DNA of 64,000 nucleotides, from positions 6,639,001-6,703,000 of the forward strand of contig OX291547.1 of assembly GCA_946406115.1 (NCBI GenBank). The letters are read 5' to 3'. Position 1 is the first letter of the stretch, and each line of letters begins with the position of its first letter. A program made the translations under genes and the position numbers. The notes under the pieces are model-generated. The model ran no database searches. It saw only the letters and a list, made by a program, of their open reading frames with translations, and was not told the DNA's origin. Below, piece by piece: positions 18,569 through 28,690 of the stretch. The DNA comes from Apoda limacodes. Taxonomy: Eukaryota; Arthropoda; Insecta; Lepidoptera; Limacodidae.

Positions 18569-21500
18569 CGTTAGTTGACGATAATAGCCTCGATCGGTCA
18601 ACTCATGTAAATATAGGAAGGGGTGGCAATACGATAGTTTGTGACGAAATGGATGAAAGAACGAATGCATTAATAAATGCGTATAAATATATGTGTAAGA
18701 TGGGTTGGAAGCCAGGTTTGGGCCTAGGTAAAGAATTGTGTGGATCTAGGCATACTGTGTGTTCGGAAATCCAAGCACGGATGAATGGAACGAATGAGAT
18801 CAGCTTAATAATTGATTTACTGTCACAATTAAAATTCGATGAAAATTATATATGTGAAGACAGCAGTATAAAGTGCATAGCGTGTATGCAGTGTTGCTCG
18901 CCAGAAATGGACTCAATATTTAGTGAACTATTTGATGACGACGATGAGATGGACATGATCATGGCTTTGCCGCAATTACCAATATTAAAAGCGGAGATTA
19001 ATGGTAGGAAAGTTTGTGGGTTAATCGATTCGGGTAGCCAAGTCACGTGTATTTCGCGGGACCTGTATAACGAAATAGTATCTAGTGGTATTAAATTACC
19101 ATCAGTACCAATTCCTTCAGTACAGATACAAGGTGCTTTTGGATCTAAGTCTGAAAAAATTACGAATATGATCTTAATAACGTTAAGTGTGAATGGTGTT
19201 GAAATTGATACTCCAGTCTTAGTTATGAATAGATTACCTAAACCATTAATACTGGGATATGATTGGCTAGAAAGAATGAAAGCGCGATTAATATGTGGGC
19301 CGGAAAAATTACTATACATGGAACAGTTAGGTATAAAAATACAGGTTGATACTACATTTCAGGAGGGGGGAAACCTGGATGTGGAGTTACTAAATTGTTT
19401 TCTAAGTCAGGCAAAGGTCAGTGAGGAGGCAAATTTAGAACAAAATATTAAGACGCATATAGAATCGGTAGGTTTATCGGACGAATATAGGTCATATTTA
19501 ATACCTATCCTATTAAAAAACAAAGAAACGTTTTCACCAAAATTAGGTAGAACTAACAAATATGTTCATAAAATAAAAATGACCGATAACACACCTTTTG
19601 TTAAAAGAACATATCCTATACCAATTTCACATCGGGCAAAGATAGCTGAAAAATTGAACGAACTGGAAGGTTTAGGTATTATTAGAAAGCAAGCGACGCA
19701 ATTTAGTAGTCCTCTTACGTATACAATGAAAAGGGATGGATCGGTTCGGTTATTGTTAGACGCTCGTGAGCTTAATCGCAGGACTGAAGCGGACACGGAG
19801 ACGCCACAACTAACATCGGAAATACTTCAGTCGTTTCAGGGGGTCAAATATATTAGTTTGATTGACCTGAAAAATTCATATTTTCAGGTGCCTTTAAGTG
19901 ATGACTCGGTTCAGTATACAGGTTTCTCCTTTATGGGAACGACATATGTTTATGTTGTTCTTCCACAAGGTCTGAAAAGCTCTTTAGGTTCCTTTAGTCG
20001 GGCTATGAACATAGTGCTAGGGCCGTCAGTTAGCGACTATTGTGTGTCATATGTAGACGATATAGTGGTATATACGAGGACAAACATTTTTGATCATTTA
20101 GAACACTTAGACATAGTATTATCAAAATTACGCGAGGCCAACATGACATGTAACTTAGAAAAATGTGAGTTTATTAAGACCGAAGTAAAGTTGTTAGGGC
20201 ACATCGTAAATACCGAAGGCGTAAAAATGGACCCGGAGAAAACAAAGGCTATTCGTGAATTCCCAGCCCCTAGGACAGTTAAACAATTACGAGCATTTTT
20301 AGGGCTCACAAATTATTTTAGAAAGTTTGTCGATAGCTACGGGGAGGAGACAAAGCCATTGTGTAGATTGTTAAAAAAGGACGTGCAGTTTAAATGGACC
20401 CATGTAGAAAACGAGTGTTTTGAACGAGTAAAGGGATTGTTTTTAGATACGATAATGTTATCTCACCCTATTACCGGAAAGGATTTTTACGTACAGACTG
20501 ACGGAAGCCTTATTGCGATAGCGGGGTATGTGTATCAATTAGATGACAACAATGAACCGATGGTGTTAGGGTTTGTCAGTAAAGCGCTGACTGAAACTGA
20601 AAAAAGATGGTCTGTAAGCGAAATAGAATTTTACGCGATTATATATTGTTTAAAAAAGTTTGAAACTTATTTAATAGGAGCTAAGGTCATAATCCGCACT
20701 GACCATAAAAGCTTAAGTTTCATATACACGTGGAAATTTTTAAATGCGCGAATGATCAGGTGGGTGCATTTTTTAAACCAATTTAATTATAAAATCGAAC
20801 ACGTTAGCGAACGGATGAATACTACAGCTGATATATTAAGTCGCTATTTAGAGGGGACGGAACAAGAAAATAAAGTTCCATGTCCACAGTTGTTATTATT
20901 TCATGCGTCGAACCAGAAAACCATATTAGAACGATTAGAGAAAATAGAGGACTTACAGAACGAAGATCCAGAGTGCAGTATTATAAAAAGGGGATTAACT
21001 TTAAATCCAATAGTAGAAAACGTAGTTAGCCCATACAGTGGAATCTATAGATTGGAAAACAATATAATATTTTTCTTGAGCGCTAATAGTAAAAATAAAC
21101 GGTTGGTGATTCCTGAAAGTTTAAAAAAGGAATTAATTATTTCCGTACATGAAAAGTTAGGTCATTTTGGAAGGAAAAAGGTGCTTGACTGTATGAGAAA
21201 ACGATACTACTTTCCCAAAATGAAAACTGTTATAGGTAGGGTGTTAGAAGCATGTGAAATATGTCAAAAATCGAAACAACAGGTTAAAAATTATACGGGA
21301 CCATGCATACCAGTTATACCAAAAGAAATAGGCGAGATAGTTTTCGCAGACATTTTAGGGCCATTGGTGAAGGGACAATTTGGCATGCAATACGTCTATG
21401 TCATGCAAGATGCGTTTAGCAAACTGATAAAATTGTTTCCCTTGCGCAAGGCTACCGGACGCGCGGTTCTAAGTCAGACCAAAAAGTTTCATTCTGAATT

Positions 21501-22164
21501 AAGAATAAAAAGGATAGTCACCGATAATGGGGCGCAGTTCGTTTCGCGAGTGTGGGAAGAAGGACTTCGGAATCTAGGTATAGAAATATCACATACCAGT
21601 GTCTTTAACCCGTCACCGAATTCAGTAGAAAGAGTTAATCGCGAATTGAACCGACTGTTTAGGTCCTATTGTAATAAAAATCACAAAGGTTGGGTCAATA
21701 TTCTATCACAGGTAGAAAATACTTACAATAACACGATGCATTCCAGTACAGGATTTTCTCCGTACGAAGTAATCAACGGAAAGAGCTTAGTGTTACCGGA
21801 AGACAAAATACTAGAAAAACACGGAATAGACAGTTTTATGAACTTAGATCGAAAACAGATTATATCAATAGCTCGTGATAATATTGTAAAATCAGCGGAA
21901 AAAAGAAAGACAACATACAATAAACGTCACAATTTACTGACCCTACATATAGGAGACCTTGTTAAAATTAAAATGTTCCCAAAATCAAACAAAGCAAAAG
22001 GGTTAATGCGTAAATTCTCCTTATTGTTTGAGGGGCCGTATGTTATCGGCGCCGCACACAATAATAATGTATACACTATTGTCGACCCTAAAACGAATAA
22101 AATAAGAGGAAATTACAACGTAAGGCACATATTTAGGTATTATGGCACTATCAAAGAGGACTAA
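18559..22164 (+). CDS. pol: Pol polyprotein of the gypsy element (made by frameshift)
   Basis: Open without a stop. The first ATG is at 18649 (1171 codons), but expression as Gag-Pol by -1 frameshift from 18559 is more likely. Numbering from that ATG: a G-patch-like segment at about 13-32 ('CKMGWKPGLGLGKELCG'); aspartic protease 'CGLIDSGSQVTCIS' near 125; RT with 'LLLDARELNRR', 'FSFMGTTYVYVVLPQGLKSS' and YVDDIVVY near 468; RNase H 'FYVQTDGS' near 614; the integrase HHCC finger ('HEKLGH..CEICQKSK', about 832-872); the integrase core with acidic residues in 'FADILGPL', 'IVTDNGAQF' and 'NSVERVNREL' (about 900-993); and a GPY/F-like module 'SLLFEGPYVIG' near 1128. No chromodomain. All catalytic residues I can check are intact. 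Confidence 0.93.
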   Translation, partial: KKLTLVDDNSLDRSTHVNIGRGGNTIVCDEMDERTNALINAYKYMCKMGWKPGLGLGKELCGSRHTVCSEIQARMNGTNEISLIIDLLSQLKFDENYICEDSSIKCIACMQCCSPEMDSIFSELFDDDDEMDMIMALPQLPILKAEINGRKVCGLIDSGSQVTCISRDLYNEIVSSGIKLPSVPIPSVQIQGAFGSKSEKITNMILITLSVNGVEIDTPVLVMNRLPKPLILGYDWLERMKARLICGPEKLLYMEQLGIKIQVDTTFQEGGNLDVELLNCFLSQAKVSEEANLEQNIKTHIESVGLSDEYRSYLIPILLKNKETFSPKLGRTNKYVHKIKMTDNTPFVKRTYPIPISHRAKIAEKLNELEGLGIIRKQATQFSSPLTYTMKRDGSVRLLLDARELNRRTEADTETPQLTSEILQSFQGVKYISLIDLKNSYFQVPLSDDSVQYTGFSFMGTTYVYVVLPQGLKSSLGSFSRAMNIVLGPSVSDYCVSYVDDIVVYTRTNIFDHLEHLDIVLSKLREANMTCNLEKCEFIKTEVKLLGHIVNTEGVKMDPEKTKAIREFPAPRTVKQLRAFLGLTNYFRKFVDSYGEETKPLCRLLKKDVQFKWTHVENECFERVKGLFLDTIMLSHPITGKDFYVQTDGSLIAIAGYVYQLDDNNEPMVLGFVSKALTETEKRWSVSEIEFYAIIYCLKKFETYLIGAKVIIRTDHKSLSFIYTWKFLNARMIRWVHFLNQFNYKIEHVSERMNTTADILSRYLEGTEQENKVPCPQLLLFHASNQKTILERLEKIEDLQNEDPECSIIKRGLTLNPIVENVVSPYSGIYRLENNIIFFLSANSKNKRLVIPESLKKELIISVHEKLGHFGRKKVLDCMRKRYYFPKMKTVIGRVLEACEICQKSKQQVKNYTGPCIPVIPKEIGEIVFADILGPLVKGQFGMQYVYVMQDAFSKLIKLFPLRKATGRAVLSQTKKFHSELRIKRIVTDNGAQFVSRVWEEGLRNLGIEISHTSVFNPSPNSVERVNRELNRLFRSYCNKNHKGWVNILSQVENTYNNTMHSSTGFSPYEVINGKSLVLPEDKILEKHGIDSFMNLDRKQIISIARDNIVKSAEKRKTTYNKRHNLLTLHIGDLVKIKMFPKSNKAKGLMRKFSLLFEGPYVIGAAHNNNVYTIVDPKTNKIRGNYNVRHIFRYYGTIKED

Positions 22165-23313
22165 AGTTATTCCATTAAACCATTGTTTTAAAATGAGTGT
22201 TAGATAGCGCGGTGTCTGTCTATGTGGAGAGATGTGTTCGGCCAAACAGCTCAATCTTGAAAGTATTTAGACGGGGCCCCGCGACTAAGAAATTACATAC
22301 ATGATATTATAACAAGTACGCTCAAGCATAATTACGCGAAGCCGCTACCGGCCTGTCTATCACGGCAGGACGGGGTTGAGATAATTATGGCTAGAAGGTA
22401 CCAAGCTATAATACTTAAGAGCACGAGTGCATAGGAAAAAAAAAAGTACATTGAGTGCACGGATTTAGTAACTGTTTGGGACTGGATAACATTTCTTCAC
22501 ACACACAGACAAAATAATGAGAAATAGTTGAACCTGTACTTCAATGAAGTCTGAATCTACTGCAACGGAATCCACCGCTTCGTGAAATATAACCCGCTTG
22601 ACAGTAAATAATAAAGTAGTTCAGTAAGGGCATCGTAAAAGCTTTTATAGCATGTTAGACTAAGATTAGATTTAAGAGGTGTGTAGCTTGGAATGTATTA
22701 TATATAATTGTAATTGAGCTAGAAATAGAACCTTATGCAAGCTTGTGTATATATGTATATAGCAGTGTTTTATGACAGCGATGAATTCCCGAGCGAACGA
22801 TTTCATGACTAAAGAAATGAGGAAACAAAAACAAGTCGAAGCCGATAACATAATGATAACAAATACAATCAAATCTAAATTCAATGAACCTATCACGATT
22901 CGTGCAAAACTTAGTCAGAATGTATTGTTTGGAATCTAAAATACAAAAGGGTATAAATACGTCTAGGAAAAAAGGGACCCACACACAATTAGGAAAACCG
23001 TCGTATTTTGATACCTACATTAAAGTTATAGACCGCGCGTACATAGGTGAAATGGATCGTAATGTTTTTCATTTTGTACACCAATATTAAGGTCATACTA
23101 ATTATTCAAGTTCTGTACGTAGGATTTTGCCAAAAACATAGTAATACTAAAACGACACAGGGAACGTCGGCAATTGACAATCAGGCACGTACTGTATAAG
23201 GAAATATTCTACCAAAGTACGAAAGTCTCACATCTAAATAAGAAAGTTACATTTGTTGTAGTAGGTTAGATCTACGCAGAGCCCATAAAGTTACTATCAC
23301 AACTTTACGGATC
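22165..23313 (+). other. Gypsy 3' noncoding segment after pol
   Basis: About 1.15 kb between the pol stop and the polypurine tract. It holds only frames under 85 codons on either strand, none with a signal peptide plus transmembrane pattern of an envelope protein. It either represents a lost third ORF or serves as a long 3' untranslated region. Confidence 0.7.
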
Positions 23314-23327
23314 CGCGAGGAGGGGAA
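23314..23327 (+). promoter_or_regulatory. Polypurine tract of the gypsy element
   Basis: GCGAGGAGGGGAA lies directly before the TGTGAGG start of the 3' LTR. Confidence 0.85.
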
Positions 23328-24710
23328 TGTGAGGACCCCGATACCTAATAAAATTCAGTTATATACTTATTACGTACATCATGTTTTATTCAGGTCTCCA
23401 AAAATAAGTCGGTTAAAAATCCAACATCATACGCAGCAGGTATAAAACATAGGCGACCCAAAAGACCCCTGTAACTACAATAAGCGATTGTTGCAGTCGT
23501 TCAAAGTTATTTTTTGTAGAAGATTCTGAAAACCGGCCACGCTTTCGGAGTAATGCGAAACACATGTGTCAGACTCGGGTAAGTTTGCGTGGGAACGCAA
23601 TCTTGGCGCGAAAAACAAGACGCGCGAAGATACGTAAGCGAGAGTAGCGGAGCGTGCTGTAGTTGTCCCTATCGCTCTTACGACCGTGCGCTGGCGGGGG
23701 CAGTCCGAGTGACGAGTCGAGATAGCTAGCAAAGAGATAGGATGAAGAGGGGTCGTCGGCTTTATTGCGAGAACAATAAAGGCGAAGTTACTAAACTTTA
23801 AACGAGTTACAGAGTATGCTGGTATAGTTGTCTACAGTGAAAAATATGGCGCGAAAAGAGGAAGAGAGGATAGAAAATGGGAAGGTTGAGGCAGTCAATT
23901 TTTGGCGACGGTTGGCAGTGGTCAGCTTTTGAGTTAAGTATCTTAGATCTTCATCTGACTCATAATTGTGATTGTTTTAATTTGTGTACTAACGTTTTAT
24001 CCTGACAGCTCTTATTTACTCCAGGCTCGGAGAGCCCATCCTAACCCGTAATTTAATTAACGTGAATAACTACTCGACACTTATTGTGATTTTGTGAGAA
24101 CTTTTGTTTGTTTCTAAGTGTCGCAATTTCAGACTGTAACGTAGTTTGGTCTAGATAGTCCTTGTGTAAAAAAGGAAAGCGCTTTTCGGAAAGGCCTTTC
24201 TGGATTGAGGGTGATTGACCTTTTACCATCTCCGGTCATCCATTGGGCAAGTCTTACTTTCTGATCTCTGAAGCCTAAACTTCGTGGAACAGAAATTACG
24301 ACTTTGGAGACAAGGAAAGGACTATCTATTTTCCCAAAAGGGAGATTCTTCTTTTGCAGCAGACAACGTCTTTTGTGTTCAAAATATATACACTTGTATT
24401 TGTACCAATTCCAGGTGAATAAAACGAGATAAAAGAGTGGATAATTTCCGGTAGTACGAGTTTTCAAGGGAGATACACAACATAGCTGAGCTGAAACGAG
24501 AGGGAGAGAAAGAGATAGAGAGAGTCTACGCACGACTGTAAACCAGTAAGTGGAATTACCATAATCTAGTTTAGGAATCATAGGCACTATATACAATATA
24601 GGTGTAGGTTTAATAATTGGTTATCGATAAACAACTCTCCGCGTCTTTACGTCCGTAATGCCAAAAACAAAGTAGCGTCAATCAATTCATTAAGGCCTTA
24701 GGACCTTACA
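23328..24710 (+). repeat. Gypsy 3' LTR (1383 bp)
   Basis: Same length and ends as the 5' LTR, with 4 substitutions by eye (about 0.3%). It is followed by the TSD ATGA at 24711-24714 and then by LINE C coding sequence. Confidence 0.93.
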
Positions 24711-24714
24711 ATGA

Positions 24715-26390
24715 TTTTAAAAATTAGTACTGCGTCCAAGTGTTTTAAGAAGAAGACTAGTAGACGAGCGAAGAGTTAGACAAGGCGAGCTGATAAAATT
24801 AAACCGCTCTTTTAGATAACATGGTGTAGATGGATTGAATAGCACGTTATAGAGGAGTGAAAGAATATGTACATTCCGGCGAAGTCGGATTAGAAGCCAC
24901 TTGAGTTGTGAACGAAATTCTGAGACATGGTCATATTTTCGAAGTCCAAAAATTAAGCGAATGTAAAGATTTTGTAGACGCTCTAGTTTATTAAGTTGTT
25001 CCTCTGTCAGGTTAGTACAGCAAATGTCAGCATAATCAAGTAAAGGTAGAAGTAAAGACTGAGCAAGCACAATTTTAGTTACAGGTAAAAGATTCCGTAA
25101 TCTTCTCAGGAGTCCGGCCAAAGCAAAGATTTTTCGGCTAATTTCCTTGATTTGTGGAGTCCAAGAAAAAGTGCGGTATTAAACTAACTAAAAGGGATAA
25201 TGATACCATCGAGTTTGATTGAATGTAAATCAGTCCAATTAATCTTCGATATAAGTTTTGGGCTACCTATAATTATGGTCTGCGACTTGAGAGGATTAAG
25301 TCGAAGTCCATAATATCCACACCATTCAACTATTTTATCATGGTCAGAGTTAATAGATTGAATTGTATTAGATGGTAGAGAGAAGATAGTTTGAGAGTGA
25401 TAGTGTTAATGAAAACTGCAAACAGGAGTGGGGACAACACGCCACCTTGAGCTACGCCGGCAGTTAATGGGCATCAGTTTGAGAAAGATTCCTCAACCCG
25501 AATGCACTGTCGGTGGACACCCAAGTAACTACTAAACCAGTCAATTACTGTTGGAGATATGTTAAGAGAGCTTAGGATTGCCAACAAAATGTCTAAATCC
25601 ACTGTGTTAAAAGCATTGCTAAAATCAAGAGCAGACAAGACAGTGACTTGCTTACTGTCCATACCATAACGGATATCATCAATGATCTTAGTGAGAGCAG
25701 TAACAATACTATGACCGGTTCGAAATCCGGATTGCAAGGTATTAAATAAACTATTTTGAGTTAGAAAAAGGTTTAATTGTTGATTAACGAGCCGTTCAAG
25801 GATTTTAGATAGGAATGGTAATAATGAAATTGGTCGATAATCGGAAAAAGAAGTTGGATTTTTTAGGCAACGGTATAACGTAAGCATCTTTCCAAGCTTC
25901 AGGAAATACTCCAGAGGCAAGGGATGAATTAAAAATGTGAGTAATTATAGGAATAATTAGGTCAATAATTGAAATAATCATAGCACGGCTTATGCAATCA
26001 CTACCAACAGCACTTGAAGATATAAACATAATACTCTTCTTAACGTCAGTAAATTGACGAAAAGTAAAAGGGAGGAAGTCAGGAGTTGAGGTCATTGAAA
26101 GATTATGCAGCGTAATCGCTTTTTTACTGCTATTAATAGCAGGTACAGAAGTGAAATGTTGATTGAGTAAATCTAAGTTAAGATCTTTTGAAATTGGGGT
26201 AGCTTGAGTTTTACCAACTCCTAATGACTTAAGAAATTTCCATATTCTACATGGATCTCCGTTTTCAACGGATTTGTGGATATGGCGTCGTTGTGCATCT
26301 CGAAACATCGTATTGCAGCGATTTCGCAAATTTTTATACTTTTCTAAGTTGGCTTCAGTAGGGTTAATTTTCAGCTTGAATTAGATTTAG
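24715..26390 (-). pseudogene. LINE C reverse transcriptase, fragmented
   Basis: Read on the minus strand from 26.39 kb: '..CNTMFRDAQRRHIHKSVEN' and 'PCRIWKFLKSLGVGK', 'AVGSDCISRAMI', 'FPEAWKDAYVIPLPKK', then 'DYRPISLLPFLSKILERLV', 'LQSGFRTGHSIVTALTKI', 'SALDFSNAFNTVDLDILL', a block near 25440-25480 reading 'TAGVAQGGVLSPLLF', and the thumb 'LLRRLRNLLPVTKIVL' (24717-25121). Several frameshifts separate these. No YADD/FADD box is visible between 25.25 and 25.45 kb, where it should lie, so an internal deletion probably removed it. The C-terminal tail continues beyond the gypsy insertion at 15058-15167. Confidence 0.8.
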
Positions 26391-27185
26391 ATTCAGATAC
26401 TTAGTGTTCTGGAGCTATCAGATCTAAGAAATTACCTAATTGTAAGCGGTGTTGATATTATAGAAAAAGCGCTCTAAACGCTATTACACTGCTCGGTAGT
26501 AAGGGAGTCAGGGAGCTAGGTAGACCAGGCCGCTTCGGTCGTCGCCCTAATTAGGGACCATAACACGGTAACGGTTATTACACGACCCTAACTCAGGTTC
26601 AGGGACCCTGAATACCGTGTAAGGTTGTTAATGGCTTCAGATTTAATAAAATTTGGAGTGAAATCACTATCTTCACTCGACATTTTAACAAAAATTGTTC
26701 AGTACGTTAGTGCAACAAACTTTTCTGATAAAAACTACAGTCGCCCGAACAGTTGCACTATTTGCGTTTTTTTTTCTACTTGTGGTGGCCATTTCGATTA
26801 TCGAATAAGTACTTGTCAGAGATGAATTTTTTAATGGTCTTTAACTGTAAATCCAAAAATCTTCCTTTTTATACAGAAAAAAATCCCAATTATATTGTAA
26901 AATACTGATTGAACAGCAAAACCTTAGTTAAATTTACCTCAAAATATTATTTTAGCAACAATTTAAGTTCGTGACGCATCGGTATTAATTGACAAGCGAA
27001 GATTTTTTTATGAACGCATATCTAAAAAAAAAACTACCGCACAATATACTTTGTAATTCATTTTTGTTAAAACATAGCTTCTATTTTTTTAACGCATAAG
27101 ACAATTTATTTAAGTTAAACACATTTTATCTTATCATAATAATCTAATCTTTCGCTATACTACTTACTATTACTGAGTGAATTCT
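26391..27185. other. AT-rich spacer with a short palindrome
   Basis: Includes a perfect 15-bp palindrome TTCAGGGACCCTGAA (26598-26612). Two short frames (66 codons on plus; a small MSSEDSDFTPNFIKSEA-like start on minus near 26680) match nothing I can defend. Otherwise empty. Confidence 0.4.
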
Positions 27186-27294
27186 AAAGAACCAAAACTT
27201 ATATATTAAGCCATTTGCCTTAATACGGCTTGCACTTAGACATGCATTGTTGAATCTTCGAGACAACTATATAACTACTGGCAGGATCAACCAG
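27186..27294 (-). pseudogene. Divergent 18S rRNA 5'-end fragment
   Basis: Read on minus from 27294, it begins CTGGTTGATCCTGCCAGTAG, the near-universal 5' end of eukaryotic 18S rRNA. It then keeps the order of 18S landmarks: 'TTGTCTCGAAGATT', 'ATGCATGTCTAAGTGCAAGC', 'CGTATTAAGG', 'AATGGCTTAAT' and 'GGTTCTTTAGA'. Several substitutions and small deletions separate these blocks, and the match fades after about 110 nt. It is a decayed rDNA-derived copy, not a functional gene. Confidence 0.75.
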
Positions 27295-28375
27295 GGAGCT
27301 GTCATACGTTCATATAACATAGCTCCTACGAGCATCGCATCGCATCGATAATTTTCATAATCGATGCCATCGTATCGTATGAAGTTCTTTTATAAGTACA
27401 GCAGTTTAGACCGTATAGAAGATATAGAGTTTTTCAAAATAATAAATGTTGCCAACACTATAATCGAAATTTAAAAGCGAGACTTGTCAATGAAAACTGT
27501 TCTAATGTTCTGTTATATGTGTGAGTATTACATTGTTACGCTCTGGTTTATTTTGATGTGCAATTAGCGTATTTAATATAAAAATAATATTTTCGTACAT
27601 TGGACAACTTTCTTATCGTGTATTAGAGGATAAAATATAATACGGTATTAATGCATATTTTCGGATTATTTATAGTACTAGTTTTATTAAAGATTTTATT
27701 TTTTTTGCATTGCAATATTTATTTTGAAGTAAAAAATATTTAACTAACGTAAATAAATTGCGGGTGATAATTTTTTTGTATGAACATAAACTATTTTTAT
27801 TTAAAAAAAATATTAATTTATTTAGTTTTTGTTTGTTGGTTATAGAGCATCGTTGGCTACTTAGATTTACGTTGACACGTTTATATCAAAATTTATCGGC
27901 ACTTTTTTCAAAAATACTTGACGTAATGAAAATTGTGCTTTTAACAACGAAAATCTATCGCAAAAATACAAAAAAAACTTGGAAACCTTCACGTTTTAAC
28001 TTATAAACTTAACTGGTAAACTCTATACAAATAATAGCTTCGGGGATATCAAATAAAAACGTATTATTTATTTGTTACCCGGGTAAATCACTTGATATTT
28101 AGAAATGTTACATTAAAGTTGATATTTTTCAAGAAATCCACTATCTTAAATATAACATAAATAAGCACTAAGAGCTAACTATTAGTTCACATTTCTAAAA
28201 TTAGATTCCGGGAATTAAAAACTATAAACAGATATACTATAATTTTATGTACAAGGTAATTTTGATGTAAACCAGTATATAATGTGAATAGACAAATAAG
28301 TAATTGTTTATATTTATCCCAGCAGTATGTTCATATTTATATATTTCAAACAAACAAGAAAAGTAAATGATGTAA
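27295..28375. other. AT-rich stretch, no gene recognised
   Basis: Holds an imperfect palindrome around 27332-27380 (GCATCGAT..ATCGATGC with extended TCG repeats). The 82-codon frame at 27758-28006 is AT-biased and unrecognised. Confidence 0.4.
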
Positions 28376-28690
28376 CATCTTGATTCTTGCCAAATCTCAT
28401 GATTCTAGGTCAGCGGGAAGAACCCTATAGGTTTTGATTTATTTGTGTCGCATAATGCTTATAATGCCTGTTTTTTTTTCATTGACTTAAAAGTTTGATT
28501 TTTTTTACAACTAAGTGTGACCGTAGTTTAAGTATTTGATACTAATTTCAACTTGCTACTCCACGCGTTCTTAAGCAAAAGTGTCTTGACAGACGTTCCT
28601 GAGATAAAGGGTCTTGACTGACGGACGGACACCTAAGTGATCCTATAAGGGATCCATTTTTTTATTTTGAGGCATGCAACCCTAAAAATA
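28376..28690 (+). repeat. Interspersed repeat, 3' half of the CGAGTCGGAC family
   Basis: Blocks 'TTCTTGCCAAATCTCATGAT', 'GGTCAGCGGGAAGAACCC', 'ATAGGTTTTGATTTAT', 'GTCTTGAC..GACGGACGG', 'AGTGATCCTATAAGGGATCC' and the end 'GCAACCCTAAAAATA' recur in the same order at 50345-50590 and 50600-50840. The 5' end with the CGAGTCGGAC motif is missing here. Confidence 0.6.

Larger units (their letters stand above)
15172..24710 (+). mobile_element. Complete Ty3/gypsy LTR retrotransposon (9.5 kb)
   Basis: Two 1383-bp LTRs flank a leader, gag, pol and a noncoding 3' segment. Supporting signals are the TG..CA LTR ends, the 4-bp TSD, a tRNA-His-like primer-binding site, a polypurine tract just before the 3' LTR, and the domain order protease-RT-RNase H-integrase. 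Both ORFs are free of stops, and the LTRs differ at only 4 sites that I can see. It is therefore a recent insertion and may be functional. No env is present. It sits inside the coding end of LINE C. Confidence 0.93.
14281..26390 (-). mobile_element. LINE C: old non-LTR element split by two insertions
   Basis: Minus-strand LINE remnants occur in three blocks: 24715-26390 (RT), 15058-15167 (C-terminal coding end) and 14281-14359 (3' UTR with AT-rich end). If the gypsy element (15172-24710) and the pogo/Tigger element (14362-15055) are taken out with one copy of their target duplications, the C-terminal reading frame runs on across the gypsy site, though with stops. The L2/CR1-like assignment rests on RT motifs and is tentative. 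Confidence 0.75.

Noticed and set aside
18846..19319. 157-codon minus ORF inside pol (18846-19319), and other antisense frames in gag/pol
   Set aside because: Shadow frames of the conserved plus-strand gag and pol coding sequence.
22165..23313. Envelope gene of the gypsy element
   Set aside because: No ORF above 85 codons, and no signal peptide or transmembrane pattern.
26640..26830. Small gene start on minus ('MSSEDSDFTPNFIKSEA')
   Set aside because: Runs into stops within about 30 codons and no splice donor or family match could be supported.
27186..27294. Functional 18S rRNA gene or rDNA unit
   Set aside because: Only about 110 nt match, with substitutions and deletions; no continuation into 18S, ITS or 28S.
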